The position numbers and the translations under genes were made by a program. Shown in pieces: positions 15,312-22,056 of a stretch of DNA of 28,514 nucleotides. The notes below the pieces were generated by a model. The model saw only the letters and a list, made by a program, of their open reading frames with translations, was not told where the DNA came from and ran no database searches. Source of the stretch: a virus; IMG/VR virus record IMGVR_UViG_3300042288_002168, positions 1 through 28,514 of that record. One strand, written 5' to 3'. Position 1 is the first letter of the stretch. Every line of letters begins with the position of its first letter.

Positions 15312-15764
15312 TTAATTAACTCCTATTGCTAACTTTGGATAAACTAGGCATTTGGGATGCTCTAGTGGTACGAAGGGATTGTGTAGGCTCTCAACCAACA
15401 ATCCTTCTGATCCACTTTTAAAGGTGTGAAGTATTCCCCTTGGCATCCAGACGCGAACGCCTCCAACCAAGGGAAAAGTTTGAACTTTCTTGTCGCGGTA
15501 GCAGATAAAATCACCACTACCTTTAATTACAGTTACACAGCGATCGCTTGCAGGGTGCGTGTGTAACCGATTATCTTCAGTAGAATTAGCAGGAAAATCC
15601 ACCAATAATCTACCGAGTTGATCTGGAGTACAATCAAGCAAGATTGCTTTCATGTACTCTTCATACTCCACCCAGTCAAGATGACCGGGGATGATTATTT
15701 CAGGAGGATCAACTAACTCCCAAAATAAATTACTATTCCATTTTTCTAAACATTGTTGCTTCAT
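15312..15764 (-). CDS. Cupin-domain protein
   Basis: The 150-residue protein has a single cupin fold: motif one is HTHPASDRCVTVIKGSG (68-84), with H68, H70 and D74 as probable metal ligands; motif two is MPRGILHTFKSG (107-118) with H113. Small cupins of this kind act as metal-dependent oxygenases, isomerases or sugar-binding proteins. The N-terminal 60 residues are helical, and the C-terminus has a second His/Cys stretch (LEHPKCLVYP). It is the first gene of the radical SAM cassette, with 4 bp to the next start. A hairpin at 15771-15793 sits directly before its start and may attenuate it. The substrate cannot be told. Confidence 0.8.
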   Translation of the reverse strand: MKQQCLEKWNSNLFWELVDPPEIIIPGHLDWVEYEEYMKAILLDCTPDQLGRLLVDFPANSTEDNRLHTHPASDRCVTVIKGSGDFICYRDKKVQTFPLVGGVRVWMPRGILHTFKSGSEGLLVESLHNPFVPLEHPKCLVYPKLAIGVN

Positions 15765-15770
15765 ATTAAA

Positions 15771-15793
15771 AAGGCATATAAAATATATGCCTT
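15771..15793 (-). promoter_or_regulatory. Hairpin directly upstream of the cupin gene
   Basis: AAGGCATAT and ATATGCCTT form a 9-bp stem with a 5-nt loop. On the minus strand it is followed by TTTT and then, within 6-8 bases, by the cupin ATG. It could act as an attenuator or as an operator; no upstream minus-strand gene needs a terminator here. Confidence 0.5.
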
Positions 15794-15829
15794 AAAAATT
15801 AGTCTGTATAACCAGCTACAATAACAGAG

Positions 15830-15862
15830 ATTATAGTAAGTTGTCAAGCATCTTACTGTAAT
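15830..15862. promoter_or_regulatory. Operator-like inverted repeat in the divergent promoter region
   Basis: ATTATAGTAAG (15830-15840) and CTTACTGTAAT (15852-15862) match at 10 of 11 positions as inverted arms around an 11-nt centre. TTGTCA at 15841-15846 lies in the centre and could be a -35 element for the plus-strand gene at 15891. Confidence 0.5.
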
Positions 15863-15890
15863 TATTTTAAAATTAGCTGAAACATTGATT

Positions 15891-16295
15891 ATGACTACAA
15901 AAATCACAACTCTTGAGAAAGAAACAGAGACTTGGATATTTATTCAAGTCAGGGGAAAAGCAGATAGGCTTGATTTGTTGCAAATGACATTCCCGGAAAT
16001 TAACGGAACAAAGGGATTGATTATATCGTGCGGAAAAATACCTTATTGGTTAGCAGCACCTATAATCAGTCATTATAGAAATAGATGCAAATGGCAAGCG
16101 ATCAAAGAAGCGGGTAAGACCATAGCTATTGTGACGACATCATTTGACCCGGATACACCTGTAGCAAGTGAAATACCAGCAAGCATGAATTGTCTTGTCT
16201 GTAATTCTGATTTAAGAAGCGATGCAATTTACCCATATTGTGAAGCCCACAAAAATTACGCACCGGAAAGACAAACTTATCAGAAGAAAAAATAA
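15891..16295 (+). CDS. Csx3/Crn3-like protein with zinc-ribbon-like tail
   Basis: The 134-residue protein aligns by eye with Csx3, the CRISPR-associated ring nuclease (Crn3) that degrades cyclic tetra-adenylate. Shared features are an initial TWIFIQV strand, FPEINGTKGLIIS (34-46), GKIPYWL (48-54), SHYRN (60-64) and a strand TIAIVTTS. The His and Asp residues that I recall as catalytic in archaeal Csx3 are mostly replaced here, only one His (H61) being kept, so activity is uncertain. A C-terminal CX2C at 101/104 with C117 and H120 may bind zinc and is not usual for Csx3. ATG at 15891 is preferred over a TTG two codons upstream. No CRISPR array or cas gene is in the window. A phage-borne form could blunt type III CRISPR signalling. 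Confidence 0.55.
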   Translation: MTTKITTLEKETETWIFIQVRGKADRLDLLQMTFPEINGTKGLIISCGKIPYWLAAPIISHYRNRCKWQAIKEAGKTIAIVTTSFDPDTPVASEIPASMNCLVCNSDLRSDAIYPYCEAHKNYAPERQTYQKKK

Positions 16296-16342
16296 TTAAT
16301 AAAGCGATCGCACTAACAACAAATAGGCGATCGCTTTATTAA
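16296..16342 (+). terminator. Terminator built from HIP1 sites
   Basis: TTAATAAAGCGATCGC (16296-16311) and its exact reverse complement (16327-16342) form a 16-bp stem around a 15-nt loop, directly after the Csx3-like stop. The stem's AT-rich base gives T residues in both directions. Confidence 0.75.
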
Positions 16343-16382
16343 TGAGTTAAAATAATTCAAGTATTGAAAGTAATTAATAATT

Positions 16383-17027
16383 ATGTCAATCGGAACTATT
16401 TCATACGATCGCCCCGCGAATAGCACAGTGACAGCAACTACTTTAGAGACAGATTATCAAATAAGTTTCCCTTTGGCGAACAGAGTTAGAATCACTCAGA
16501 ATCTAACTTTAGATCCTGCTGCTGTTCCCCAAGTTTCCACAGTAACATTATCGGCTGGCTCAAATGGCGACGATATTGCTGTTCATTTAACGGTTGGCAG
16601 CACAACTTGGATTTATCGTCACGTCAAGGCTGCTGGTGACACAGTGACAACAATGGCTGCTTTCTTGGCAACTTTGATTAATACCAATCCTAATGTTGCA
16701 GCCACATCATCTGCCGGAGTTATCACTATCACCAGTGCCATCCCTGGTCAAGCATTTACATTGGCAAATACAGACTCTACTACTGTAGGCAACGTTGTTA
16801 TTGCCACGACTACTGCTAACTCTGGCACAGCACTACACCGAAAAGTCGCAGACATTGATGTTACTTTCGCTGTCAATGCCAACAAATTCCCCACAATTAC
16901 TTTAGGCGGAAGCTGGTATAACGGTGCCGCCTCTCCTGTGGTTGTACTTCCTGTTTCTGTTTTGTCAACGTCCGGTCCACGATCTATTGACACTTTGCAA
17001 ACTGACGCAGGTATCGCAAGAGTATAA
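16383..17027 (+). CDS. Probable phage structural protein
   Basis: The 214-residue product is rich in Thr, Ala and Val, lacks Cys, and is almost wholly beta-like. Residues about 60-145 (VHLTVGSTTWIYRHVKAAGD, LINTNPNVAATSSAG, ITSAIPGQAFTL) match a repeat-type domain common in phage tail-sheath, tube or decoration proteins. In this domain a strand pair is followed by a helix covering LATLI and then by a further strand pair. It overlaps the next gene by TAATG. Its location opposite the minus-strand head genes is unusual for a virion gene. The structural role is inferred. Confidence 0.65.
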   Translation: MSIGTISYDRPANSTVTATTLETDYQISFPLANRVRITQNLTLDPAAVPQVSTVTLSAGSNGDDIAVHLTVGSTTWIYRHVKAAGDTVTTMAAFLATLINTNPNVAATSSAGVITITSAIPGQAFTLANTDSTTVGNVVIATTTANSGTALHRKVADIDVTFAVNANKFPTITLGGSWYNGAASPVVVLPVSVLSTSGPRSIDTLQTDAGIARV

Positions 17028-17671
17028 TGACTAAACAATTCTGTCGGGCTTGGCTAGAAGTTAAAGGGAAAGTCGTTGACGCGATCGCACTCAACACTTC
17101 TATTAAACTGTCTGAAACTGAATTATCAATGACGTTTCAGGGTAATAGCCAACCCGCAGAATTGACCTCAATTGCGGCTGGTTCAAATTTTGTCGTGGAA
17201 GAAAATTCTATAGTTACAGAAATATTAGAAACTAAAGTTAAAAATAAAGTTGGTAAATTAAAGTTTTCCGGTAGTAGCGATTTTAAAATTCATTCCATTG
17301 ATAGCGCGATCGCATGGTACTTGGTAGGTGAAGGTGAGAAGGAAAGTGAAGCTAAGGGTTTAGAGATTGTCAAAAAGTCAGAAGTTAAATTTGATGACCA
17401 AATTGCTATATCCCAGGATGGGAGAATATTTGTTAGTGAAAATGTTAATGATAAATTGGTAAAAATCAGGACTGATATTTGTATTCCCCGACAAGTAATG
17501 ACAATGCCAATACCGTTACCTGAGATTAAAGCACATTTAATTTATGTGGAAAATAATGCTGTTTGGTATTCGGGAATTGTGGGTAAAGTTATTAATAGTG
17601 ATTCTAGTCTTAGACAACAAAAGAAAGTTGTGATGCAAATTTCTGAGAGAACAGTTGAAGTTGTAAATTGA
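17027..17671 (+). CDS. Hypothetical protein, possibly virion-associated
   Basis: The start overlaps the stop of the preceding structural-type gene by one base (TAATG), so the two are coupled. The 214-residue protein is mixed alpha/beta with repeated strand-like segments (VGKLKFSGSSDFKIHS, DGRIFVSENVNDKLVKI, CIPRQVMTMPIPLPE). There is no signal peptide or membrane segment. I recognise no family. Coupling to a virion-like gene suggests a related role such as tail assembly. A bidirectional terminator follows 3 bp after its stop. Confidence 0.6.
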   Translation: MTKQFCRAWLEVKGKVVDAIALNTSIKLSETELSMTFQGNSQPAELTSIAAGSNFVVEENSIVTEILETKVKNKVGKLKFSGSSDFKIHSIDSAIAWYLVGEGEKESEAKGLEIVKKSEVKFDDQIAISQDGRIFVSENVNDKLVKIRTDICIPRQVMTMPIPLPEIKAHLIYVENNAVWYSGIVGKVINSDSSLRQQKKVVMQISERTVEVVN

Positions 17672-17673
17672 CA

Positions 17674-17704
17674 ATAAAAAAGCCCCATGATAGGGGCTAA
17701 ATTA
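17674..17704 (-). terminator. Terminator between converging genes
   Basis: AGCCCC (17681-17686) pairs with GGGGCT (17693-17698) around ATGATA; on the minus strand TTTTTT follows. It serves the minus-strand operon ending at 17715 and possibly the plus-strand gene ending at 17671. It closely resembles the one at 12934-12967. Confidence 0.85.
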
Positions 17705-17714
17705 GAATTTTAAA

Positions 17715-17945
17715 CTATCTTTCAATATGAGAAGTATAGTCGTCTAATGCGTGTACCTCTTCTAAAATTTCACCAATTAACTCATTGACTCTTTCAATTT
17801 TTTGATCTCTAAATTCACGCAGTTTTCTCGAAAATTCGGGATTATCTATTTCCCATTCTTGCGCTACGTCCAATAGATAAGATGCTCTCGCTTTATACTC
17901 ATCTATTGAATCCTGATCAAAGGAATCAAAATCTAAAAATTTCAT
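17715..17945 (-). CDS. Hypothetical acidic helical protein, 76 residues
   Basis: AGGAGGAG lies directly before the ATG, giving one of the strongest ribosome sites in the window. The product is strongly charged and helical throughout (EYKARASYLLDVAQEW, RKLREFRDQKIERVNELI), with an acidic N-terminus, so a small coiled-coil or partner-binding protein is likely. It is the last gene of the 18744-17715 operon, 10 bp after the ribbon-helix-helix-like gene. It could be its partner or antagonist; nothing proves this. Confidence 0.6.
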   Translation of the reverse strand: MKFLDFDSFDQDSIDEYKARASYLLDVAQEWEIDNPEFSRKLREFRDQKIERVNELIGEILEEVHALDDYTSHIER

Positions 17946-17955
17946 GCACTCCTCC

Positions 17956-18228
17956 TTAAATTAACTCCAGTAAAATTGTTAACGCAGATTGGATAGACGC
18001 GATACCTTCGGTCAGCTTTGCGATCGCATCCTTAATCATTTTCCGTTCTTTCTTGTCCGGTTTACCAGACTTTGATAGTAGAATTTCACCATCAGCGATC
18101 GCCTTTAGTAATGCTGAAATGTTAGGGCGATCGCCCCATAGGCAGCCAAACTCCAAAGCTTTTTGTTCAAGTTCGGCTTTGTGTTCCCAGGAAAGGGAGA
18201 GCGTTATACTCTCCTGTTTTCTACTCAA
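17956..18228 (-). CDS. Ribbon-helix-helix-like DNA-binding protein (TTG start)
   Basis: The N-terminus (SRKQESITLSLSWEHKAELE) reads as a beta-strand with alternating Ser/Leu followed by a helix, then the turn and second helix around GDRPNISALLKAIADGEI (32-49). This is the CopG/Arc-like arrangement found in many small cyanobacterial proteins. The C-terminal half is a helical bundle (IKDAIAKLTEGIASIQSALTILLEL), probably for oligomerisation. The start is TTG at 18226-18228. It has GAGGAG six bases upstream and overlaps the stop of the 43-codon gene as TTGA, which supports it over later codons. It is likely a transcriptional regulator or antitoxin-like protein. Confidence 0.7.
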   Translation of the reverse strand: MSRKQESITLSLSWEHKAELEQKALEFGCLWGDRPNISALLKAIADGEILLSKSGKPDKKERKMIKDAIAKLTEGIASIQSALTILLELI

Positions 18229-18356
18229 TTTGACTCCTCTAAATCACGCAACTTTTTGGCTTTTCTTGTTTCACTTAATTTAGTAAAACCGTTCTTAATT
18301 AAATCTGCTTCTGTGTCGTCGGCAGACAACAGGAACCGACCTTTAGTCTTAGCCAT
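18225..18356 (-). CDS. Small basic protein, 43 residues
   Basis: The frame begins at ATG 18354-18356, overlapping the zinc-ribbon/HTH gene by 8 bp, and ends in TGA overlapping the next gene's TTG. These overlaps on both sides make it a credible operon member despite its size. The product starts MAKTKGRFLLSADDTEADLI and ends in a Lys/Arg-rich helix (RKAKKLRDLEESN). No family is recognised; it may bind DNA or a partner from the same operon. Confidence 0.6.
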   Translation of the reverse strand: MAKTKGRFLLSADDTEADLIKNGFTKLSETRKAKKLRDLEESN

Positions 18357-18744
18357 TTCGCTTTTTATTCCTTCTCGCCCCATTTCTTATCTTGATAAGA
18401 GATATGGCTTGAGATGATACGTTGTAGCGTTCTGCCAATACAGAATATTTTTCTATACTGGCAATTATTTCTTCGTGATCTTGGCAAGTTAATTTACCCG
18501 ATCCACTTATTCCAATTCCTGTAGGGTTGGGAGGATTAACACGAGAGTTTGCAGCGCACGAGCGACATTTAGTGCTTTTTCCCTTAACTAAAACTGCGTG
18601 CTTTTGCTGGGATATTTCCCCACACTTGCATTCACACTCATAGTAAGAATGTGAGTGAGATGTTTCTGAGGCATGAACAAACTTTATAATCCTCCAATCT
18701 CCAATCATTGTTCCGGGGAGGAGAGGATTTGTGATTGTTTTCAT
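18349..18744 (-). CDS. Zinc-ribbon plus HTH phage-type DNA-binding protein
   Basis: Residues 10-66 form a zinc-binding module often found in phage DNA-binding proteins: GDWRII, then YYECECKCGE (C37, C39, C41) and CRSC (C60, C63). The C-terminal part (about 88-131) reads as a helix-turn-helix (IEKYSVLAERYNVSSQAISLI) with a basic tail (RRNKKRNG). Together they suggest a sequence-specific DNA-binding protein, perhaps a homing-type or regulatory factor without a nuclease domain. It heads an operon with the 43-codon, ribbon-helix-helix-like and 76-residue genes, all overlapping or closely spaced. Confidence 0.65.
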   Translation of the reverse strand: MKTITNPLLPGTMIGDWRIIKFVHASETSHSHSYYECECKCGEISQQKHAVLVKGKSTKCRSCAANSRVNPPNPTGIGISGSGKLTCQDHEEIIASIEKYSVLAERYNVSSQAISLIKIRNGARRNKKRNG

Positions 18745-18846
18745 ATTTTTGCTTTTTGCGAATGCGATCGCATTAACTAATTAAGCATTCTCTACAACAT
18801 AGTTTGCGTATTCGCTAACTGAATAACCAGCGATCGCATTTGTTTT

Positions 18847-19515
18847 CTAGATTTCTACGTACAATCTGTCGCCATCAACGAAGGCATCAGTGGGTTTGAA
18901 TTTTCCAGCTAATTCATATTCGCACTCATCATCACTTTTGAAGTACAACTGAGTCAATTTCTCGTTCGTTCTCCCGTAATATTCGCCGTATTCATCTTGC
19001 TCTAAATTAGACACAGAGACGACTTCTTTATGTAAATGCTCAAACATCACTTGCTTAGTTTCTTCTTCAAGCTTGTTAATGATTGCTTGAGAAATTTCAT
19101 AATCACAGCGATCGCTTTCAACTTCTTCGGCATCATTTTCAGGGTAGGAAAAAATATAGTCTGAACCATATTTACGAGGTTCGCCCCGCACTTCAATCAT
19201 TCTTGCAAACCATTCAGGCTCTTGGTCTTTTAGATAGCTGTCAACGAATACGTCAGCCTCTAAATTGATTACCGACTCTGGTGAATACCAGGATTCGGGA
19301 TTAAGAACGACTTTGCGAATTAAGCTATAATCACCTTCTAAAATCTCAGTAAAAGCGTACCACAATGCTTTATTGAAGTCTTGGGAGTATCCATCACATT
19401 TACACCCAGGTGAATCACCCAACAACACATTTATGAAGAAAAATTGGTAGGGATTGGGGTGAAATTCATTTCCCGATTCTGATGCAACGGAAGATAGCAT
19501 TACAAATGTAGCCAT
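18847..19515 (-). CDS. Hypothetical acidic protein, 222 residues
   Basis: No family is recognised. The protein is acidic with few Lys, contains CKC (about 38-40) and many aromatic residues, and has alternating helix and strand segments. A near-consensus promoter lies upstream at 19584-19612. The frame ends with TAG at 18847-18849, but continues open for a further 21 codons with a protein-like string (AGYSVSEYANYVVENA) before TAA. An extended form may therefore exist or have existed. The role of the protein is unknown. Confidence 0.6.
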   Translation of the reverse strand: MATFVMLSSVASESGNEFHPNPYQFFFINVLLGDSPGCKCDGYSQDFNKALWYAFTEILEGDYSLIRKVVLNPESWYSPESVINLEADVFVDSYLKDQEPEWFARMIEVRGEPRKYGSDYIFSYPENDAEEVESDRCDYEISQAIINKLEEETKQVMFEHLHKEVVSVSNLEQDEYGEYYGRTNEKLTQLYFKSDDECEYELAGKFKPTDAFVDGDRLYVEI

Positions 19516-19583
19516 GATACAATACCTTTAAACGATGTTTTACTTAGAGGCTTGGGCTTGCCCCCCTTGTCTCTACATTTATA

Positions 19584-19612
19584 ATATTACACTTATACTT
19601 TATCCTTGTCAA
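19584..19612 (-). promoter_or_regulatory. Sigma-70-type promoter
   Basis: On the minus strand TTGACA (19607-19612) and TAATAT (19584-19589) stand 17 bp apart. It drives the gene at 18847-19515, leaving a leader of about 60 nt. Confidence 0.8.
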
Positions 19613-19638
19613 TAGCAAAGTGTCCGTATATTTAAAAT

Positions 19639-20301
19639 ATGTATATTCGTTTGGATTTCAATGATTCCGACTATATTTTATTATTCAAACATGACATCCC
19701 TGCCCACCGGCACAAAATAATCAGGGCATATCATGTTGAGCTTTTACAGAAAATATCAGATTCAGGATATCCGGTATGGCCGCCTGAAGCAGCAGATGAA
19801 ATTTACCAGAATTTTAGTCTGCACATCAAAAAATTATTCTCAGTTCTAAATCTAAAAATTAACCCCGACGATCTAACTCCTACCAGTCGTCACCATTTCT
19901 GCATCTGCACTGAACCAGTAGGAGATAGTGAAACCTACCGCCCCGGTTTATCACTACTAGAGCAATTAATGGGCTTCTCTCTAAAAGAAGTCCCACCACC
20001 AGACCCCAGTGCGCCAGAATATCCCACAACTGGAGATGAGGTTCTTGATGTCAAAGTGGACTTATTTTTAATATTTAAACGCCATGCCCCTAAATTATGG
20101 GAGTCTCACAGCTTGGAAGAATTGGCTTTGATGAGCCGACAAGCCAACGAGAGAATGCGAGATCCAAATCAGGAGTCGGACAAAGATTGGGCTGACTTCA
20201 AAGAAGCGATGGAAGAATTGCCAGAATTATTCATACAAAGCAAAGATGCTATCTTGTTAAAATTAGAGCAGTTGAATATTTGTATTCCCCATGCCTTCTA
20301 A
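19639..20301 (+). CDS. Hypothetical phage-operon protein, 220 residues
   Basis: First gene of a tightly packed plus-strand operon (19639-21993). The product has a mixed N-terminal domain, a Pro-rich middle (KEVPPPDPSAPEYP) and a helical C-terminal part (about 135-220) with many charged residues. The pattern is like small phage tail-assembly or connector proteins, but there is no motif that proves it. It overlaps the next gene by 11 bp. No clear Shine-Dalgarno sequence is seen. Confidence 0.6.
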   Translation: MYIRLDFNDSDYILLFKHDIPAHRHKIIRAYHVELLQKISDSGYPVWPPEAADEIYQNFSLHIKKLFSVLNLKINPDDLTPTSRHHFCICTEPVGDSETYRPGLSLLEQLMGFSLKEVPPPDPSAPEYPTTGDEVLDVKVDLFLIFKRHAPKLWESHSLEELALMSRQANERMRDPNQESDKDWADFKEAMEELPELFIQSKDAILLKLEQLNICIPHAF

Positions 20302-20809
20302 TTTAAGTCCTTACGCCGAACTATGTGCAGATTTTTTCACCACACTCAACACCCGCTTTGTTGAATTATTTGAACTCAAAACTTTCTACTCAGAGGATAA
20401 TATTCTCCCAGGTGAAAGGTATGGAGTTATCACCCTAAATGGTATTGGACCGGATAGAGATAAAAGTTATGGGTCAGAAGTTCGTGGAAGTCATCAAATT
20501 TTGTCTATGCGAATGGATTTAATTCTCAAGTCAGGAATTAACACAAGAGTTGAAGGTGAAGCCGAAAAAGCCCGATTAATGCTAGACTTACATCATGGTA
20601 TTCCTAAGTTAAAGGAGTATTATGATAATGATGAATTAGTAGGTGAAATCAGAACAGATGAAAATTTCTCAGGAATTTTAGCCCAAGCAAAACGCCCCCA
20701 AGGTAATGTTGCTAATTCTCCAAATTCCTGGATTGCTACTGTCACTTGTTCGGCGATCGCTCTAATTCTAATCAAGGTTGATATTAACGGTTTGCATTTA
20801 ATGAGGTAA
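20291..20809 (+). CDS. Hypothetical phage protein, possible tail terminator/completion type
   Basis: The 172-residue protein starts inside the preceding gene and ends 3 bp before the next. It has an N-terminal helix pair (PYAELCADFFTTLNTRFVELF), then strand-rich segments and a hydrophobic C-terminal strand (VTCSAIALILIKVDI). Length and order of secondary structure recall tail terminator or connector proteins of siphophages, but the match is loose. Function is not established. Confidence 0.55.
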   Translation: MPSNLSPYAELCADFFTTLNTRFVELFELKTFYSEDNILPGERYGVITLNGIGPDRDKSYGSEVRGSHQILSMRMDLILKSGINTRVEGEAEKARLMLDLHHGIPKLKEYYDNDELVGEIRTDENFSGILAQAKRPQGNVANSPNSWIATVTCSAIALILIKVDINGLHLMR

Positions 20810-20812
20810 TTC

Positions 20813-21442
20813 ATGGCTGTTTTTAAATTACGTGGTCAATCATATCCAATTGCCAATGTTGGTACTTTGGGTAATAAAATTCAAACTTGTGCTAAAAATG
20901 CTTTTGCCTCACCTGCTGACGATGCGATCGCTGCTTACTGCGTATCCCGCGCTTGTCCCTCTATTCCTCCAGAAATAGCCAGTTGGAATAGCCAATCAGA
21001 TTTTATATTCACCCTTGATGAATATGAGTTTGCAATATTCACCGGAGCATTTTCTTTAGCAGCATTAGAAAAGCAATTAGAAAATGCTACTGATTCTACT
21101 CAAAAAGGTATTATCAATCAATCAATTCAATCTATAAAATCCAAACTTGGTAATGTAGAATATGAGATGAATCAGGCGATCGCTGCTGAACTCTCAAAAT
21201 CATTAACTGTAGTAGATGTAAAACCTCAAGCAACTATTTCTCAGGACGAGATTGATAAACATGAACGAAATTTAGTTCGCATGGGAGTTCTAACAGAAAA
21301 AGAATTGAACGAAGCAAGGTTGCAAGCGATCGCTGTACAACCTTCTGAAGAAAGTGTAATAACCGAAGAGGAACAGCGATGGTTAAATGAACGCCGAGCA
21401 GCAAGAACAGGAGCAAGAATAGTAGAGGAAATTATCCAATAA
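20813..21442 (+). CDS. Hypothetical phage-operon protein, 209 residues
   Basis: The protein has an N-terminal domain of about 80 residues with three Cys, then long charged helices (ALEKQLENATDSTQKGII, LTEKELNEARLQAIAV, EEEQRWLNERRAARTG). No family is recognised. Its stop overlaps the start of the ParB-like gene as TAATG. The helical C-terminus may mediate oligomerisation or scaffolding. Confidence 0.55.
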   Translation: MAVFKLRGQSYPIANVGTLGNKIQTCAKNAFASPADDAIAAYCVSRACPSIPPEIASWNSQSDFIFTLDEYEFAIFTGAFSLAALEKQLENATDSTQKGIINQSIQSIKSKLGNVEYEMNQAIAAELSKSLTVVDVKPQATISQDEIDKHERNLVRMGVLTEKELNEARLQAIAVQPSEESVITEEEQRWLNERRAARTGARIVEEIIQ

Positions 21443-21993
21443 TGACTAAACCAAAAGTTACCGAGGGGAAGATATCAGACTTAATTCCTGATGATAGAAA
21501 TGCTAACAAAGGCACTGAACGCGGTCGTTACATGATTGAGCGATCGCTTACTACATTAGGAGCAGGTCGTTCAATTGTAGTTGATAAAAACGGTAAAATT
21601 ATTGGTGGCAATAAGACCACTGAAGCCGCTTTTGAAAGTGGAATTGAAGATGCAATTTTTATCGAAACCGACGGTAGTAAATTAATCGTCCATAAACGAA
21701 TAGATTTAGATTTAGATGAGGATGAAAAAGCTAGACAGTTGGCGATCGCTGACAACAGAACTAGCGAAATTTCCTATGCACCGGACGCTGAAATACTAGC
21801 TGAATTAAGCCAAGAAATTGATTTAACTGATTATTATTCTGAGGAGGAAATAGACAACCTTCTGAAAGACATAAATCAGGATAATGGTAAATTGTTTGGA
21901 GGAGGTGCGCCTCCAGATGATAACAAAGAGATTGATGAGGACAAGTTAGGGGAAACAAAACATACTTGTCCAAGTTGCGGTTTTAAGTATTAG
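21442..21993 (+). CDS. ParB/Srx-domain phage protein with C-terminal zinc-ribbon motif
   Basis: Residues about 8-110 show the ParB N-terminal nuclease/CTPase-like domain of the phage type: ISDLIPDDRNANKGTERGRY (11-30), IVVDKNGKIIGGNKT (45-59), and the region DEDEKARQLAIADNRTSE. The usual HTH region of partition ParB is absent, as in phage proteins coupled to DNA methylases. The extreme C-terminus has CPSCGFKY, half of a zinc ribbon. It overlaps its upstream gene by one base and is followed, after a hairpin, by a cytosine methyltransferase. In relatives, such proteins are thought to guide or assist DNA modification or transcription; here that is inferred from the neighbour. Confidence 0.8.
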   Translation: MTKPKVTEGKISDLIPDDRNANKGTERGRYMIERSLTTLGAGRSIVVDKNGKIIGGNKTTEAAFESGIEDAIFIETDGSKLIVHKRIDLDLDEDEKARQLAIADNRTSEISYAPDAEILAELSQEIDLTDYYSEEEIDNLLKDINQDNGKLFGGGAPPDDNKEIDEDKLGETKHTCPSCGFKY

Positions 21994-21999
21994 GAAGTG

Positions 22000-22030
22000 G
22001 CGATATCTATGATCTTAGATATCGCTTATT
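22000..22030 (+). terminator. Hairpin after the ParB-like gene
   Basis: GCGATATCT and AGATATCGC form a 9-bp stem with an 8-nt loop, followed by TTATT. It may end or attenuate transcription before the methyltransferase gene. Confidence 0.6.
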
Positions 22031-22056
22031 AAAATTAGTAAAACAAATTATTTACA

